The notes beneath the pieces are model-generated. The model made no database searches. It saw only the letters and a program-made list of their open reading frames with translations, and was not told the DNA's origin. From Streptomyces sp. ITFR-16 (GTDB lineage: Bacteria > Actinomycetota > Actinomycetes > Streptomycetales > Streptomycetaceae), in NCBI RefSeq assembly GCF_031844705.1, contig NZ_CP134609.1:1116001-1180000 (forward strand): a stretch of DNA of 64,000 nt. The letters are read 5' to 3'. A program made the position numbers and the translations under genes. Positions 50,870-58,393 of this stretch are shown piece by piece; the stretch's first letter is position 1; every line of letters begins with the position of its first letter.

Positions 50870-52546
50870 TCAGCCGATCCCCGCCACCCGCAGGGCATGC
50901 TCCACATCCCGCTCCCGCGCCTCGGACACCGTCCGGGCCGCCGCCAGCAGTTGCGGTACGAGATGACGCGGGTCGCTCGCCGCGATCCTGGCCGCGTCCT
51001 GCGGCGAGCGCACCCGGACGAAGGCGCCGAGCAGCGCCTGCGCCTGGGGGCCCCGCCCCGCCCGGTCCAGGGCGACCACCGCGTCGGCGATCTCGGCGGC
51101 CGGGCGGGCCACGCCCTGGCGCAGCAGCTGACCGCAGTCCTCCGGGCGGCCCGCCGCCGCGAGCGCGTCCGCGGCGGCGGCCAGCTCGGCCGGGGGCAGC
51201 GAGGCCACCTCCCACAGCAGAGTCGCCCAGTCCGCGCCGAGGCCCGCGCGGTGGAGTTCGACGGCGAGGAGCGGCAGTCGCTCGGCGGGCAGCGCCGCCG
51301 CCTCGCAGAGCACCACGTGCGCCTCGCCGCTGCGGCCCTCGGCCCGCAGCCGGAGCAGCGCCCCGACGGTCGCCTGGGCGGACCGGAGCGCGGCGGGGTC
51401 GGGAGGAGCCGGCCTCGGTGCGTCGGCCTCCCCGGCCGGGGCGCCGCCGAAGCGCGCGCCGCGCGGTGAGGCGGCGGGCGGGGCGGGCAGGACGGGCACG
51501 GCCTCCACGAACCCCTCGTCCTCGGCCTCCAGACCGGCGAACCGGGCCCCGCGGGGCTTCTTGCGGACCCGGGCGGGAGGCGTGGCGCCGGGGGCCGGCG
51601 CCCGCTCCGCGTCGGGAGCGGCCTGCGAGGCCCGGCCGGGCGCCGAGGTCCACTCCGCGTCGGGCGGGGTCTGCGGAGTGCGGCCGGGCGCTGTGGCCCG
51701 CTCCGCGTCGGGCGGGGTCTGCGGAGTGCGGCCGGGCGCTGTGGCCCGCTCCGCGTCGGGCGGGGTCTGCGGAGTGCGGCCGGGCGCCGAGGTCCACTCC
51801 GCGCCGGGCGGGGTCTGCGGAGTGCGGCCGGGCGCCGAGGTCCACTCCGCGCCGGGCGGGGTCTGCGGAGTGCGGCCGGGCGCCGAGGTCCACTCCGCGC
51901 CGGGCGGGGTCTGCGGAGTGCGGCCGGGCGCTGCGGCCCGCTCCGCGTCGGGAGCGGCCGACGGTGTGGGTGTGGACATCGATGTCCACTCCGCCCCGGG
52001 CGAGCGGTGCTGTTCCGGGACCGTCGCGGCGGCGCCCGCCTCGCCGGGCGGCTCCGGGTGCTCCGTCACCGCCTCCAGGCGGCGGCGCAGCTCGGCGCAG
52101 CGGGCCGTGGCACGCTCGTGGTCGTCGCGGGCCCAGGCGACCGCCTCGGCGTCCGCTCCGGCGCCCCCGCCGCCCTCCCGGGCCGCCCGCAGCCGGTGCG
52201 CGGCGTGCGCCTGTTCGCGCAGCATCAGCTGGAGCCGCTCCACCAGCTGCTCGCGCCCACCGGGGCGCCGGTCGTGGGCGACGGCGCAGTCCGCGTAGAG
52301 CGAGGCGGCCCGGACCGACGCCTGTTCCGCGTACGCGGCACCCCGTACCGCCGCCAGGTCCGCGAAGAGGGACTCCATCACGTCCCAGGGCGGGAGCTCC
52401 GTCCCCTCCAGGCAGGCCCGCATCCCCGCCGGGTCGCGTCGGCAGAAGACGCCGTACCACCCCCGCGCGGGATCGAGCAGCGCCGCCAGCTCTCGCAGAT
52501 GGCGCGCGAACTCCCCTATGGACACCGCATGCTGATGCACCGTCAT
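50870..52546 (-). CDS. Hypothetical protein with a central 16-residue tandem repeat
   Basis: 558 residues, ATG at 52546. Three parts: an N-terminal conserved region (about 1-170; HAVSIGEFARHLRELAALLDP, GWYGVFCRRDPAGMRACLEG, PPWDVMESLFADLAAVRG), mostly helical and ending in a coiled-coil-like stretch; a low-complexity centre with about eight units of APGRTPQTPP[GD]AE[WR][TA][ST] (about 180-320); and an Ala/Leu-rich helical C-terminus (about 390-558) with repeated ADALAAAGRPEDCGQLLRQ-type elements resembling alpha-solenoid repeats. No signal peptide or membrane segment. I recognise the N- and C-terminal parts as a Streptomyces family of unknown role, not an enzyme. Preceded by a 30-base palindrome. 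Confidence 0.8.
   Translation of the reverse strand: MTVHQHAVSIGEFARHLRELAALLDPARGWYGVFCRRDPAGMRACLEGTELPPWDVMESLFADLAAVRGAAYAEQASVRAASLYADCAVAHDRRPGGREQLVERLQLMLREQAHAAHRLRAAREGGGGAGADAEAVAWARDDHERATARCAELRRRLEAVTEHPEPPGEAGAAATVPEQHRSPGAEWTSMSTPTPSAAPDAERAAAPGRTPQTPPGAEWTSAPGRTPQTPPGAEWTSAPGRTPQTPPGAEWTSAPGRTPQTPPDAERATAPGRTPQTPPDAERATAPGRTPQTPPDAEWTSAPGRASQAAPDAERAPAPGATPPARVRKKPRGARFAGLEAEDEGFVEAVPVLPAPPAASPRGARFGGAPAGEADAPRPAPPDPAALRSAQATVGALLRLRAEGRSGEAHVVLCEAAALPAERLPLLAVELHRAGLGADWATLLWEVASLPPAELAAAADALAAAGRPEDCGQLLRQGVARPAAEIADAVVALDRAGRGPQAQALLGAFVRVRSPQDAARIAASDPRHLVPQLLAAARTVSEARERDVEHALRVAGIG
51613..51960 (-). repeat. 48-bp tandem repeat array (VNTR) inside a coding gene
   Basis: Six nearly identical 48-bp units start at 51661, 51709, 51757, 51805, 51853 and 51901 (beginning CGGGCGGGGTCTGCGGAGTG on the plus strand), flanked by diverged units at 51613 and 51949. 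Each encodes 16 residues. Two versions of the last six residues alternate in blocks: GAEWTS and DAERAT. Unit length is a multiple of three, so copy number can change without breaking the gene. Confidence 0.95.
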
Positions 52547-52560
52547 CGTCGCCCTCGGCC

Positions 52561-52590
52561 GCCGTCGACTGGAACGTTCCAGCCGACGGC
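52561..52590. promoter_or_regulatory. 30-base palindrome upstream of the repeat-protein gene
   Basis: GCCGTCG-A-CTGGAAC joined to GTTCCAG-C-CGACGGC: a 30-base inverted repeat with one mismatched pair and no spacer, ending 15 bases before the gene's start at 52546. The inner CTGGAACGTTCCAG is perfect. It could be an operator or, in RNA, a hairpin near the ribosome site. Confidence 0.5.
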
Positions 52591-52700
52591 ATTCGACCGC
52601 AGACGTGTTACAGGACGGCTACGCGCACTTTGCGGGCCGGAGGCGGCCGATGCGCGGGCGGCGCCCGCACGCCCCTCGGGGCGGACGGGCGGGCGCGGGG

Positions 52701-53081
52701 TCAGAAGGTGACGGCGATCCCCGTGTGCGGCCGCTTGCCCAGCCGGAAGATCATCGCGGGGTAGTCGAGCAGCCAGTACTTCCAGGTGTACTTGCGGCCG
52801 ATGACACGGCGCACGGCCGCCATCCCCGGCCCCTCGATCAGCCGGCCGGTCCCCTCGGCGCTGGGGGCGCCCTCCTCGACCCGGCCGCGCACATCGCAGA
52901 CCGTGACGCGGACCCGGCTGTCGTTGCGCAGCCGCTTGACCTTCCAGGAGTCGCTCTTGGTCCAGATGTACAGCTCGTCCCCGTCGACCGCCGCCCAGAC
53001 CGGCGTGGCGACGGGTGTGCCGTCCTTCCGGTACGTGGTGAGGCTGACGTACTCGCTGCGGGCGAAGTCCTGGAGGCTCAT
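52701..53081 (-). CDS. PPOX-class F420-dependent oxidoreductase (split beta-barrel)
   Basis: 126 residues. FMN-binding split-barrel protein: SEYVSLTTYRKDGTPVATPVWAA at the start, ELYIWTKSDSWKVKRLRND in the middle, RVRVTVCDVRG, and YTWKYWLLDYPAM near the end. The K-S-D-S-W-K-V-K-R-L-R-N-D pattern marks F420-binding members of the family. Substrate unknown. Downstream gene is the repeat protein, 154 bases away. Confidence 0.9.
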   Translation of the reverse strand: MSLQDFARSEYVSLTTYRKDGTPVATPVWAAVDGDELYIWTKSDSWKVKRLRNDSRVRVTVCDVRGRVEEGAPSAEGTGRLIEGPGMAAVRRVIGRKYTWKYWLLDYPAMIFRLGKRPHTGIAVTF

Positions 53082-53119
53082 GGCCCCAACCCTACGTGCG
53101 GCGCCCGCGCCGCCCCGCG

Positions 53120-53389
53120 CTATCCGGCCAGCGGGACGGTGTCCGGCTCGGGGGCGCAGCGCTGGAGCAGCGTGTCCATGGAGAGGCCGAGGGCCCCGGC
53201 CAGGGCCGCCACGGTGAAGAACGCGGGGGTGGGGGCGCGTCCGGTCTCGATCTTGCGGAGGGTCTCGGCCGAGATCCCGGCGCTGCGCGCGATGTCGACC
53301 ATGCTGCGGCCGGCGCGCGCCTCGCGGAGCAGCAGGCCGAGCCGTTCGCCGCGCAGGCGCTCTTCGGGGGTGAGCGGGGTACGTACCAT
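53120..53389 (-). CDS. Small XRE-family helix-turn-helix regulator
   Basis: 89 residues, ATG at 53389. Almost entirely an HTH_3 domain: LGLLLREARAGRSMVDIARSAGISAETLRKIETGRAPTP (about 16-56, shown in pieces: RSMVDIARSAGISAETLRK), then VAALAGALGLSMDTLLQRC. Divergent from a methionine aminopeptidase gene across only 41 bases that hold an ATACCG-N7-CGGTAT palindrome. Likely autorepressor and regulator of the divergent gene. Confidence 0.88.
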   Translation of the reverse strand: MVRTPLTPEERLRGERLGLLLREARAGRSMVDIARSAGISAETLRKIETGRAPTPAFFTVAALAGALGLSMDTLLQRCAPEPDTVPLAG

Positions 53390-53401
53390 GCCGTCATTCT
53401 A

Positions 53402-53420
53402 ATACCGCTGCGACCGGTAT
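53402..53420. promoter_or_regulatory. Candidate XRE operator in the 41-bp divergent gap
   Basis: ATACCG (53402-53407) and CGGTAT (53415-53420) form a perfect inverted repeat with a seven-base spacer CTGCGAC, in an AT-rich stretch between the XRE and methionine aminopeptidase starts. Its place, overlapping any promoter in so short a gap, suits an autoregulatory operator. Confidence 0.6.
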
Positions 53421-53430
53421 AGTAATTGGC

Positions 53431-54198
53431 ATGGTGCAACTCAAGACAGATTCATCCATCGAAGCCATGCGCGACACCGGACGCGTCGTGGCACAGCTGC
53501 TGACGGCCGCGCGGGAAGCGGCGAAGGTCGGCGTCTCGCTGCGCGAACTCGACGAGGTGGCGCGCGGGGTCCTGCGCGAGGCGGGCGCCGGATCACCCTT
53601 CCTCGGCTACCGCCCCCACTTCGCCCCGACCCCGTTCCCGGGGGTGGTCTGCACCTCGGTCAACGACGCGATCGTGCACGGCATCCCGACGGACTACCGG
53701 CTGCGCGACGGCGACCTGGTGAGCGTCGACGGGGGTGCGACCCTCGGCGGCTGGGCCGGCGACTCGGCGATCAGCCTCACCGTCGGGCGCGCCCGACCCG
53801 AGGACACCCGGCTGATCGAGACGGCCTTCGCGGCACTGGACGCGGGCATCGCGGCGGCCGTGGTGGGCAACCGGATCGGCGACATCGCGCACGCCATCGG
53901 CACGGTCTGCCGCACCGCCGGCTACGGCATCCCGGAGGGCTTCGGCGGGCACGGCATCGGCCGGGCCATGCACGAGGACCCGGGCGTCCCCAACGAAGGA
54001 CGCCCGGGCCGCGGGATGGTGCTGCGCCACGGGATGGTGCTGGCCATCGAGCCGATGCTGATCGCCGGCGGCCGGGACGAGTTCTACGCGGACCGGGACG
54101 GCTGGACCCTGCGCTCGACGGACGGCAGCCGGGCCGCGCACGCGGAGCACACCGTGGCGATCACCCACGAGGGCCCCCGGATCCTGACGGCCCTCTGA
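53431..54198 (+). CDS. map: Type I methionine aminopeptidase
   Basis: 255 residues. Creatinase fold with all five metal ligands: Asp in VSVDGGATLGGWAGD (two Asp, near 97 and 108), His in GGHGIGRAMHEDP (near 170), Glu in LAIEPML (near 205) and Glu in AEHTVAI (near 237). SMVNDAIVHGIP-type region (CTSVNDAIVHGIP) contacts the substrate. Removes the initiator Met. No N-terminal extension. Streptomyces usually has several paralogues, the housekeeping one being near the ribosomal operons; this copy is next to its own XRE regulator, so a specialised or stress-induced copy is likely. Confidence 0.93.
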   Translation: MVQLKTDSSIEAMRDTGRVVAQLLTAAREAAKVGVSLRELDEVARGVLREAGAGSPFLGYRPHFAPTPFPGVVCTSVNDAIVHGIPTDYRLRDGDLVSVDGGATLGGWAGDSAISLTVGRARPEDTRLIETAFAALDAGIAAAVVGNRIGDIAHAIGTVCRTAGYGIPEGFGGHGIGRAMHEDPGVPNEGRPGRGMVLRHGMVLAIEPMLIAGGRDEFYADRDGWTLRSTDGSRAAHAEHTVAITHEGPRILTAL

Positions 54199-54224
54199 CC
54201 GCACCGGCCACGCCTCGCGCGACG

Positions 54225-55040
54225 CTAGTTGTTCCGCAGGAACTCCTCGGCCAGCGCCTCCCCCGCCGACACCGCCGCGTCGTGGCTCTCGATCGGGGAC
54301 ACCACCGAGTTCTTGAACAGGATGTACGTGACCCCCGATCCGGCACCGCCGGTCTCCGGGTCCGGGTCGATGCCGAGCGCCTTCGCCGTGGCGTAGGAGG
54401 CCTCACCGATGATCTTGTCGGGCCCGGTGTCGCCCACGACGGCGTACTCCACCTTCCCGTCGTAGACCACCGCGACGACCCCGCCGCCCTTGATCCCGGC
54501 GTCGGCGTAGTTCCAGATGCCGCCGGCGCTCGGCACGACGACGTACGGCAGCTTCTCCGCGTTCAGCGGCTTGCCGCCCGAGGTGTGGAACGCGGTGTCG
54601 TCCTGGAACCACGGATCGGTGTTCTCGTTGCAGGCGGCGGTGACCTGCCCGTCGCAGTCGATGTCCATGTCCGCCTTCCAGAACACGGCGCCGTTCTTGC
54701 CGCAGACCGGCACCGTCGCCGAAGTCTCCTCGTCGGTGCGGTACTTGCCGTTGGAGATCTGGGAGCAGGAGGTGACCTTGGCCAGCAGGTCGGCCGCGCT
54801 CACGGAACCCTCCCTGATCGCGGCCGGGGCGGCGTCGTCCGCCGAGGAGCCGGCGCCGTCGTCGGACGCCGGGCGGACATGGGCGACGGGCGCGAGGCGG
54901 GGGGCGGCCACCGCACCCGGCGCGTGGGCCGGGGCTGCGGACGGGGAGGCGGGGCCGCCCGGAGCGGCCGGGGTCAGCGCCCCGGCCGCGAGCAGCGCGG
55001 CACCGGAAGCTGTGGCGAGGGCAAGCGTTCGCATACGCAC
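54225..55040 (-). CDS. GH75 chitosanase, secreted
   Basis: 271 residues; GTG at 55040 is favoured over ATG at 55034 by spacing to AGAAGG. Signal peptide about 1-40 and a long Ala/Pro-rich stretch to about 80. GH75 catalytic domain about 80-271: SCSQISNGKYRTDEETSATVPVCGKNGAVFWKADMDIDCDGQ (pieces: AVFWKADMDIDCDG), with the catalytic Asp in DMDIDCDG, and VVGDTGPDKIIGEASYATAKALG carrying the conserved Glu. Four Cys can form two disulfides. Hydrolyses chitosan. An AGGAAACTTTCCT palindrome 22-34 bases upstream is a candidate repressor site. Confidence 0.93.
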   Translation of the reverse strand: MRMRTLALATASGAALLAAGALTPAAPGGPASPSAAPAHAPGAVAAPRLAPVAHVRPASDDGAGSSADDAAPAAIREGSVSAADLLAKVTSCSQISNGKYRTDEETSATVPVCGKNGAVFWKADMDIDCDGQVTAACNENTDPWFQDDTAFHTSGGKPLNAEKLPYVVVPSAGGIWNYADAGIKGGGVVAVVYDGKVEYAVVGDTGPDKIIGEASYATAKALGIDPDPETGGAGSGVTYILFKNSVVSPIESHDAAVSAGEALAEEFLRNN

Positions 55041-55061
55041 AGTGGGGGGTGCCCTTCTGTT

Positions 55062-55074
55062 AGGAAACTTTCCT
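55062..55074. promoter_or_regulatory. CsnR-like palindrome upstream of chitosanase
   Basis: AGGAAA-C-TTTCCT, perfect 6-bp arms around one base, 22 bases before the chitosanase start. A GAAAGTTTC-type palindrome upstream of Streptomyces chitosanase genes is known as the target of the ROK-family repressor CsnR; the match here is by core sequence and position, from memory. Confidence 0.6.
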
Positions 55075-55122
55075 TACCAGCACGGCCAAGATGCCCCCCA
55101 AGCATGTTCACGTCAAGACTTC

Positions 55123-55160
55123 GGGGCCGGACCGGGCGCTCCCCGCGCCCGGCCGGCCCC
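55123..55160 (-). terminator. Terminator hairpin after gamma-glutamyltransferase
   Basis: GGGGCCGG-A-CCGGGCG (55123-55138) pairs with CGCCCGG-CCGGCCCC (55146-55160), a 15-bp stem with one bulged A and a seven-base loop, 25 bases past the gamma-glutamyltransferase stop at 55185 and before the chitosanase promoter. Confidence 0.7.
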
Positions 55161-55184
55161 GCCCGTACCGCTGGTGACGACCCG

Positions 55185-56993
55185 TCAGGGCCGTCCGCTC
55201 GGCCTCACCACCATCGCCGAACCGCCGCCCCGCCGCTCCTTCTCCGCAGCCGCGAGCCAGCGCCCGTCGGGCAGCCGCTGCACGCCCGTCGCCGCCCCGA
55301 TCTCCGGGACGAGCTTGAAGACGTGTCCCAGGGACTCCAGTTGAGCCCGCAGCGGGCTGTTCCACAGCGCCGGCTCCAGCTCGGTGGCGGCCGCGTTGCG
55401 CTGACTGGCCCGGGGCGCCGCGATGGCGTCCACCAGTGGCAGCCCCCGGTCCACCTTGCCGATCAGCGACTGGAGCACGGTGGTGATGATGGTGGCGCCG
55501 CCCGGCGAGCCGAGGGCGAGCACCGGCCTGCCGTGCTTGAGCACGATGGTCGGCGAGATGGAGGAGCGCGGCCGCTTGCCCGGACCCGGCAGGTTCGGGT
55601 CGTGGACGGCCGGGTTCGCCGGGGCGAACGAGAAGTCCGTCAGCTCGTTGTTGAGCAGATAGCCCCGCCCCGGCACGGTGATGCCGCTGCCGCCGGTCTG
55701 CTCGATGGTGAGGGTGTAGGCGACGACGTTGCCCCACTTGTCGGCGGTCGTCAGATGGGTGGTGTTCTCACCCTCGTACGTCGTCGGGGCGGCCTTCCCG
55801 CCGGACCGGCAGCCGGCCGGGTGGCTCGGGTCGCCCGGCGCGAGCGGACTGACCAGCACCGCGTCGTCCTTGATCAGGCACGCACGGGAGTCCGCGAACC
55901 GCTGGCTGAGCAGCCCCTTGGTGGGGACGTCCTCGAAGGCCGGGTCGCCCACCCAGCGCCCCCGGTCGGCGAACGCGATCCGGCTCGCCTCGATGAAGCG
56001 GTGCAGATAGCGCGCCTCGCTCAGCTTCGAAAGGTCCGTGGACTCAAGGATGTTGAGGGCCTCGCCGACCGTCGTGCCGCCCGACGAGGACGGCGCCATG
56101 CCGTAGACGTCGAGCCCCCGGTAGTCCACCTTGGTGGGCGCCTGCCGCAGCGCGCGGTAGGAGCGCAGGTCCTTCGCGGTGAGGTCGCCCGGACGCACCA
56201 CGCGGGACGAGGCGGGATCGACGGGAGGGTTGCGCACCGTGCGTACGACGTCCTGGGCGAGCTTGCCCCGGTAGAGCTCGTCGATGCCGCCGCGCCCGAC
56301 CTCCTCGTAGGTGCGGGCCAGATCCGGGTTCTTGAAGACCGAGCCGACCGCCGGGGGTGCCCCGCCCGGCAGGAACAGCTTCCTGGTGGCCGGGAAGTCG
56401 GCGAACCTCGCCTGGTTGTCCGCCGTCTGGGACCGGAAGGTGCTGTCGACGACGAAGCCGTCGCGGGCCAGCCGCACGGCGGGCTTCAGGACCTGCCGCA
56501 GCGACTTGCTGCCCCAGGTGTCCAGGGCGGTGTCCCAGGTGGCGGGGGTGCCGGGCGTGCCGACACCGAGGCCGCTGGTGACGGCGTCCTCGAAGGCGAG
56601 CGGCTTGCCGTTCTCCAGGAAGAGCGAGGAGTCGGCGCTGCGCGGAGCGGTCTCGCGGCCGTCGATGGTCTGCACGGTACGGGTGCGGGCGTCGTAGTGG
56701 ACGAAGTAGCCGCCGCCCCCCAGCCCCGCCGAGTAGGGCTCGGTCACACCGAGGGCCGCCGCGGTCGCCACCGCCGCGTCCACCGCGTTGCCGCCCTGGC
56801 GCAGCACCTCGATACCGGCGGCCGTCGCATCCGCGTCGACGCTGGAGACCGCTCCCCCGTACCCCACCGCCACGGGCGACTTGGGCGGCGGCGCCGTCGG
56901 TGGGGCGGACGAGGACGGGGCGGCGGCCCCGACCGACACCACGGCGGCGAGAACGGCCGACAACGACACACTCCGCGCGACATAACGTCGCAT
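55185..56993 (-). CDS. ggt: Gamma-glutamyltransferase / glutathione hydrolase, secreted
   Basis: 602 residues from ATG at 56993 (GGAGGT just upstream). Signal peptide about 1-28 (SLSAVLAAVVSVGAAAPSSSA). N-terminal nucleophile hydrolase: GGNAVDAAVATAAALGVTEPYSAGLGGGGYFVHYD (pieces: GGNAVDAAVATA, SGLGGGG-like GLGGGGYFV) and the autocleavage site with nucleophile Thr in GENTTHLTTADKWGN (near 410); substrate residues in GSPGGATIITTVLQ. Splits into two chains and transfers or hydrolyses gamma-glutamyl groups outside the membrane. Length and motifs complete. Confidence 0.95.
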   Translation of the reverse strand: MRRYVARSVSLSAVLAAVVSVGAAAPSSSAPPTAPPPKSPVAVGYGGAVSSVDADATAAGIEVLRQGGNAVDAAVATAAALGVTEPYSAGLGGGGYFVHYDARTRTVQTIDGRETAPRSADSSLFLENGKPLAFEDAVTSGLGVGTPGTPATWDTALDTWGSKSLRQVLKPAVRLARDGFVVDSTFRSQTADNQARFADFPATRKLFLPGGAPPAVGSVFKNPDLARTYEEVGRGGIDELYRGKLAQDVVRTVRNPPVDPASSRVVRPGDLTAKDLRSYRALRQAPTKVDYRGLDVYGMAPSSSGGTTVGEALNILESTDLSKLSEARYLHRFIEASRIAFADRGRWVGDPAFEDVPTKGLLSQRFADSRACLIKDDAVLVSPLAPGDPSHPAGCRSGGKAAPTTYEGENTTHLTTADKWGNVVAYTLTIEQTGGSGITVPGRGYLLNNELTDFSFAPANPAVHDPNLPGPGKRPRSSISPTIVLKHGRPVLALGSPGGATIITTVLQSLIGKVDRGLPLVDAIAAPRASQRNAAATELEPALWNSPLRAQLESLGHVFKLVPEIGAATGVQRLPDGRWLAAAEKERRGGGSAMVVRPSGRP

Positions 56994-57097
56994 GCGCACC
57001 TCCAGAGAAGGATCGTCCGCGCAGGGTAGCCCCGCCCCACCCGCCCCGTCAGGACCGCCTCGAACTTGAGGCCGAATGCCCGCTAACATGCCCGCCC

Positions 57098-57844
57098 ATG
57101 ACTGACGACGTACGCAACATCGTGCTGGGCGTGATAGCCGCCGGCATCAGCGCCGCCCTCGGCTGGCTCGCACGCACCTATCTCTGGCGCCGCAAGCTCC
57201 GCCGCAAGCAGGCGTTCTTCGGCCTGCCGGGGAACTCCGAGTGCCTGCTCGTCGTCAACCGCGACGCCGGCGGCGACGGCGCCGTCCACCGCCACGACGT
57301 CTTCGCCCTGCTGGAACTCTCCGCCCTGATCAAGGACTGCTCGGCCCACGCCCAGATCCTGTCCCACGACATCGCGCAGCAGGGCATCGGCGAACGGACC
57401 GAGTTCTGCGTCGGCGGTCCGGTCTCCAACCGTCGGATGGCCGCCCACCTGCACTCCCTGCTGCCCGGGGTGAAGATCAACACCGATGCCGAACCGGGCC
57501 CGGACCGGGGGGCCTTCCAGATCGGTTCCGAGCGCTACCGGGCGGAGAAGGGCATCAGCGAGTACGTGCTGCTGGCCCGGCTGACAACGGGTCAGGACGC
57601 CCGTCCCGTCTTCCTGTTCTGCGGCCAGCAGGCCATCACCAACCAGGCCGCCTCCCGCTATCTGGCCCGCAACCACGAACGCCTGGCCCGCAAGCACGGC
57701 AACAACACCTTCTGCCTGCTCCTGAAGGTGGTCAACTCCCAGGCCTACGGCCCCGACGTCGTGGAGCTGGTGGCCGACGTCACCCGGGCGGCCCAGGCCC
57801 CGGCCCCCGCCCCGGCGGCCCGGACCTCGCACCGCGCCGGCTGA
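57098..57844 (+). CDS. Membrane-anchored protein of unknown function
   Basis: 248 residues from ATG at 57098 (a further in-frame ATG at 57088 is possible). One N-terminal membrane helix (NIVLGVIAAGISAALGWLAR, about 6-26), then a basic stretch WRRKLRRKQAFF, so the bulk is cytoplasmic by the positive-inside rule. The globular part alternates strands and helices: SECLLVVNRDAGGDGAVHRHDV, FALLELSALIKDC, TEFCVGGPVSNRRMAAHLHSLLPGV, EYVLLARLTTGQDARPVFLFCGQQAITNQAASRYL (pieces). The GGP-x-SN and F-C-G-x-Q-A-x-x-x-x-AASRYL elements recall a sensor or effector domain known beside nucleotide-signalling proteins, but I cannot name the family. Divergent from ggt. Confidence 0.7.
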   Translation: MTDDVRNIVLGVIAAGISAALGWLARTYLWRRKLRRKQAFFGLPGNSECLLVVNRDAGGDGAVHRHDVFALLELSALIKDCSAHAQILSHDIAQQGIGERTEFCVGGPVSNRRMAAHLHSLLPGVKINTDAEPGPDRGAFQIGSERYRAEKGISEYVLLARLTTGQDARPVFLFCGQQAITNQAASRYLARNHERLARKHGNNTFCLLLKVVNSQAYGPDVVELVADVTRAAQAPAPAPAARTSHRAG

Positions 57845-57862
57845 GGGCCGCCGGCCGCCCCC

Positions 57863-58393
57863 TCACACGGAGCAGTGCGCCGGCCCGATGACCCCGTCGG
57901 TGCCGGTCACCGTCACCGCCTCGGTGCGGTCGGCCGTGCGGGCCCGGGCGGCGGTGCAGAACAGTTGCTGGCGGGCGGCCTCGGAGAGGGTGGTGACCGG
58001 GGCGTCCAGGGTGACGAGGACCCCCTGCGCACTCAGCTCGACGCTCAGCTTCACACGCCCGTTCGGCAGTTCCGAGCGCAGACCGGCGTCCCGCTCCGGT
58101 CCGCTGGGCCCGTCGAAGAGCAGGTCCAGGGCCCGGGCCGCGCCGGTGGGCGCGTCCTCCTCGCTCGTCCCGCCACCGCCCTCGCCCTCCTGCGGAGCGT
58201 GCCGGACGACGGGCAGCAGCCTCGACGCCGAGGACGAGGAGACGAAGTACAGCACCGTGCCCAGCTCACCGACCGGCGCCACCTGCACCGTCGCCGGTTC
58301 GCCCGCCTCGACGACGTCCGTGGCGCGGATGCCGCACCCGGCGGCGAGCAGGGCGACGGGGAGCAGCGCGCCGAGGACGCGCCCGCGCCTCAC
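57863..58393 (-). CDS. GerMN-domain lipoprotein
   Basis: 176 residues from GTG at 58393, overlapping the kinase stop by four bases (GTGA). Lipobox LLAAGC at residues 15-20. The GerMN region (about 45-165): VLYFVSSSSASRLLPV, ARALDLLFDGPSGPERDAGLRSELP and VTLDAPVTTLSEAARQQLFCTA are characteristic. Lipoproteins of this type accompany two-component systems in actinomycetes (for example CseA, LpqB) and tune kinase activity from outside the membrane. Last gene of the RR-HK-lipoprotein operon. Confidence 0.88.
   Translation of the reverse strand: MRRGRVLGALLPVALLAAGCGIRATDVVEAGEPATVQVAPVGELGTVLYFVSSSSASRLLPVVRHAPQEGEGGGGTSEEDAPTGAARALDLLFDGPSGPERDAGLRSELPNGRVKLSVELSAQGVLVTLDAPVTTLSEAARQQLFCTAARARTADRTEAVTVTGTDGVIGPAHCSV

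Noticed and set aside
51613..51960. Tandem repeat considered as a CRISPR-like array.
   Set aside because: Units are contiguous with no spacers, in frame, and inside a coding gene.
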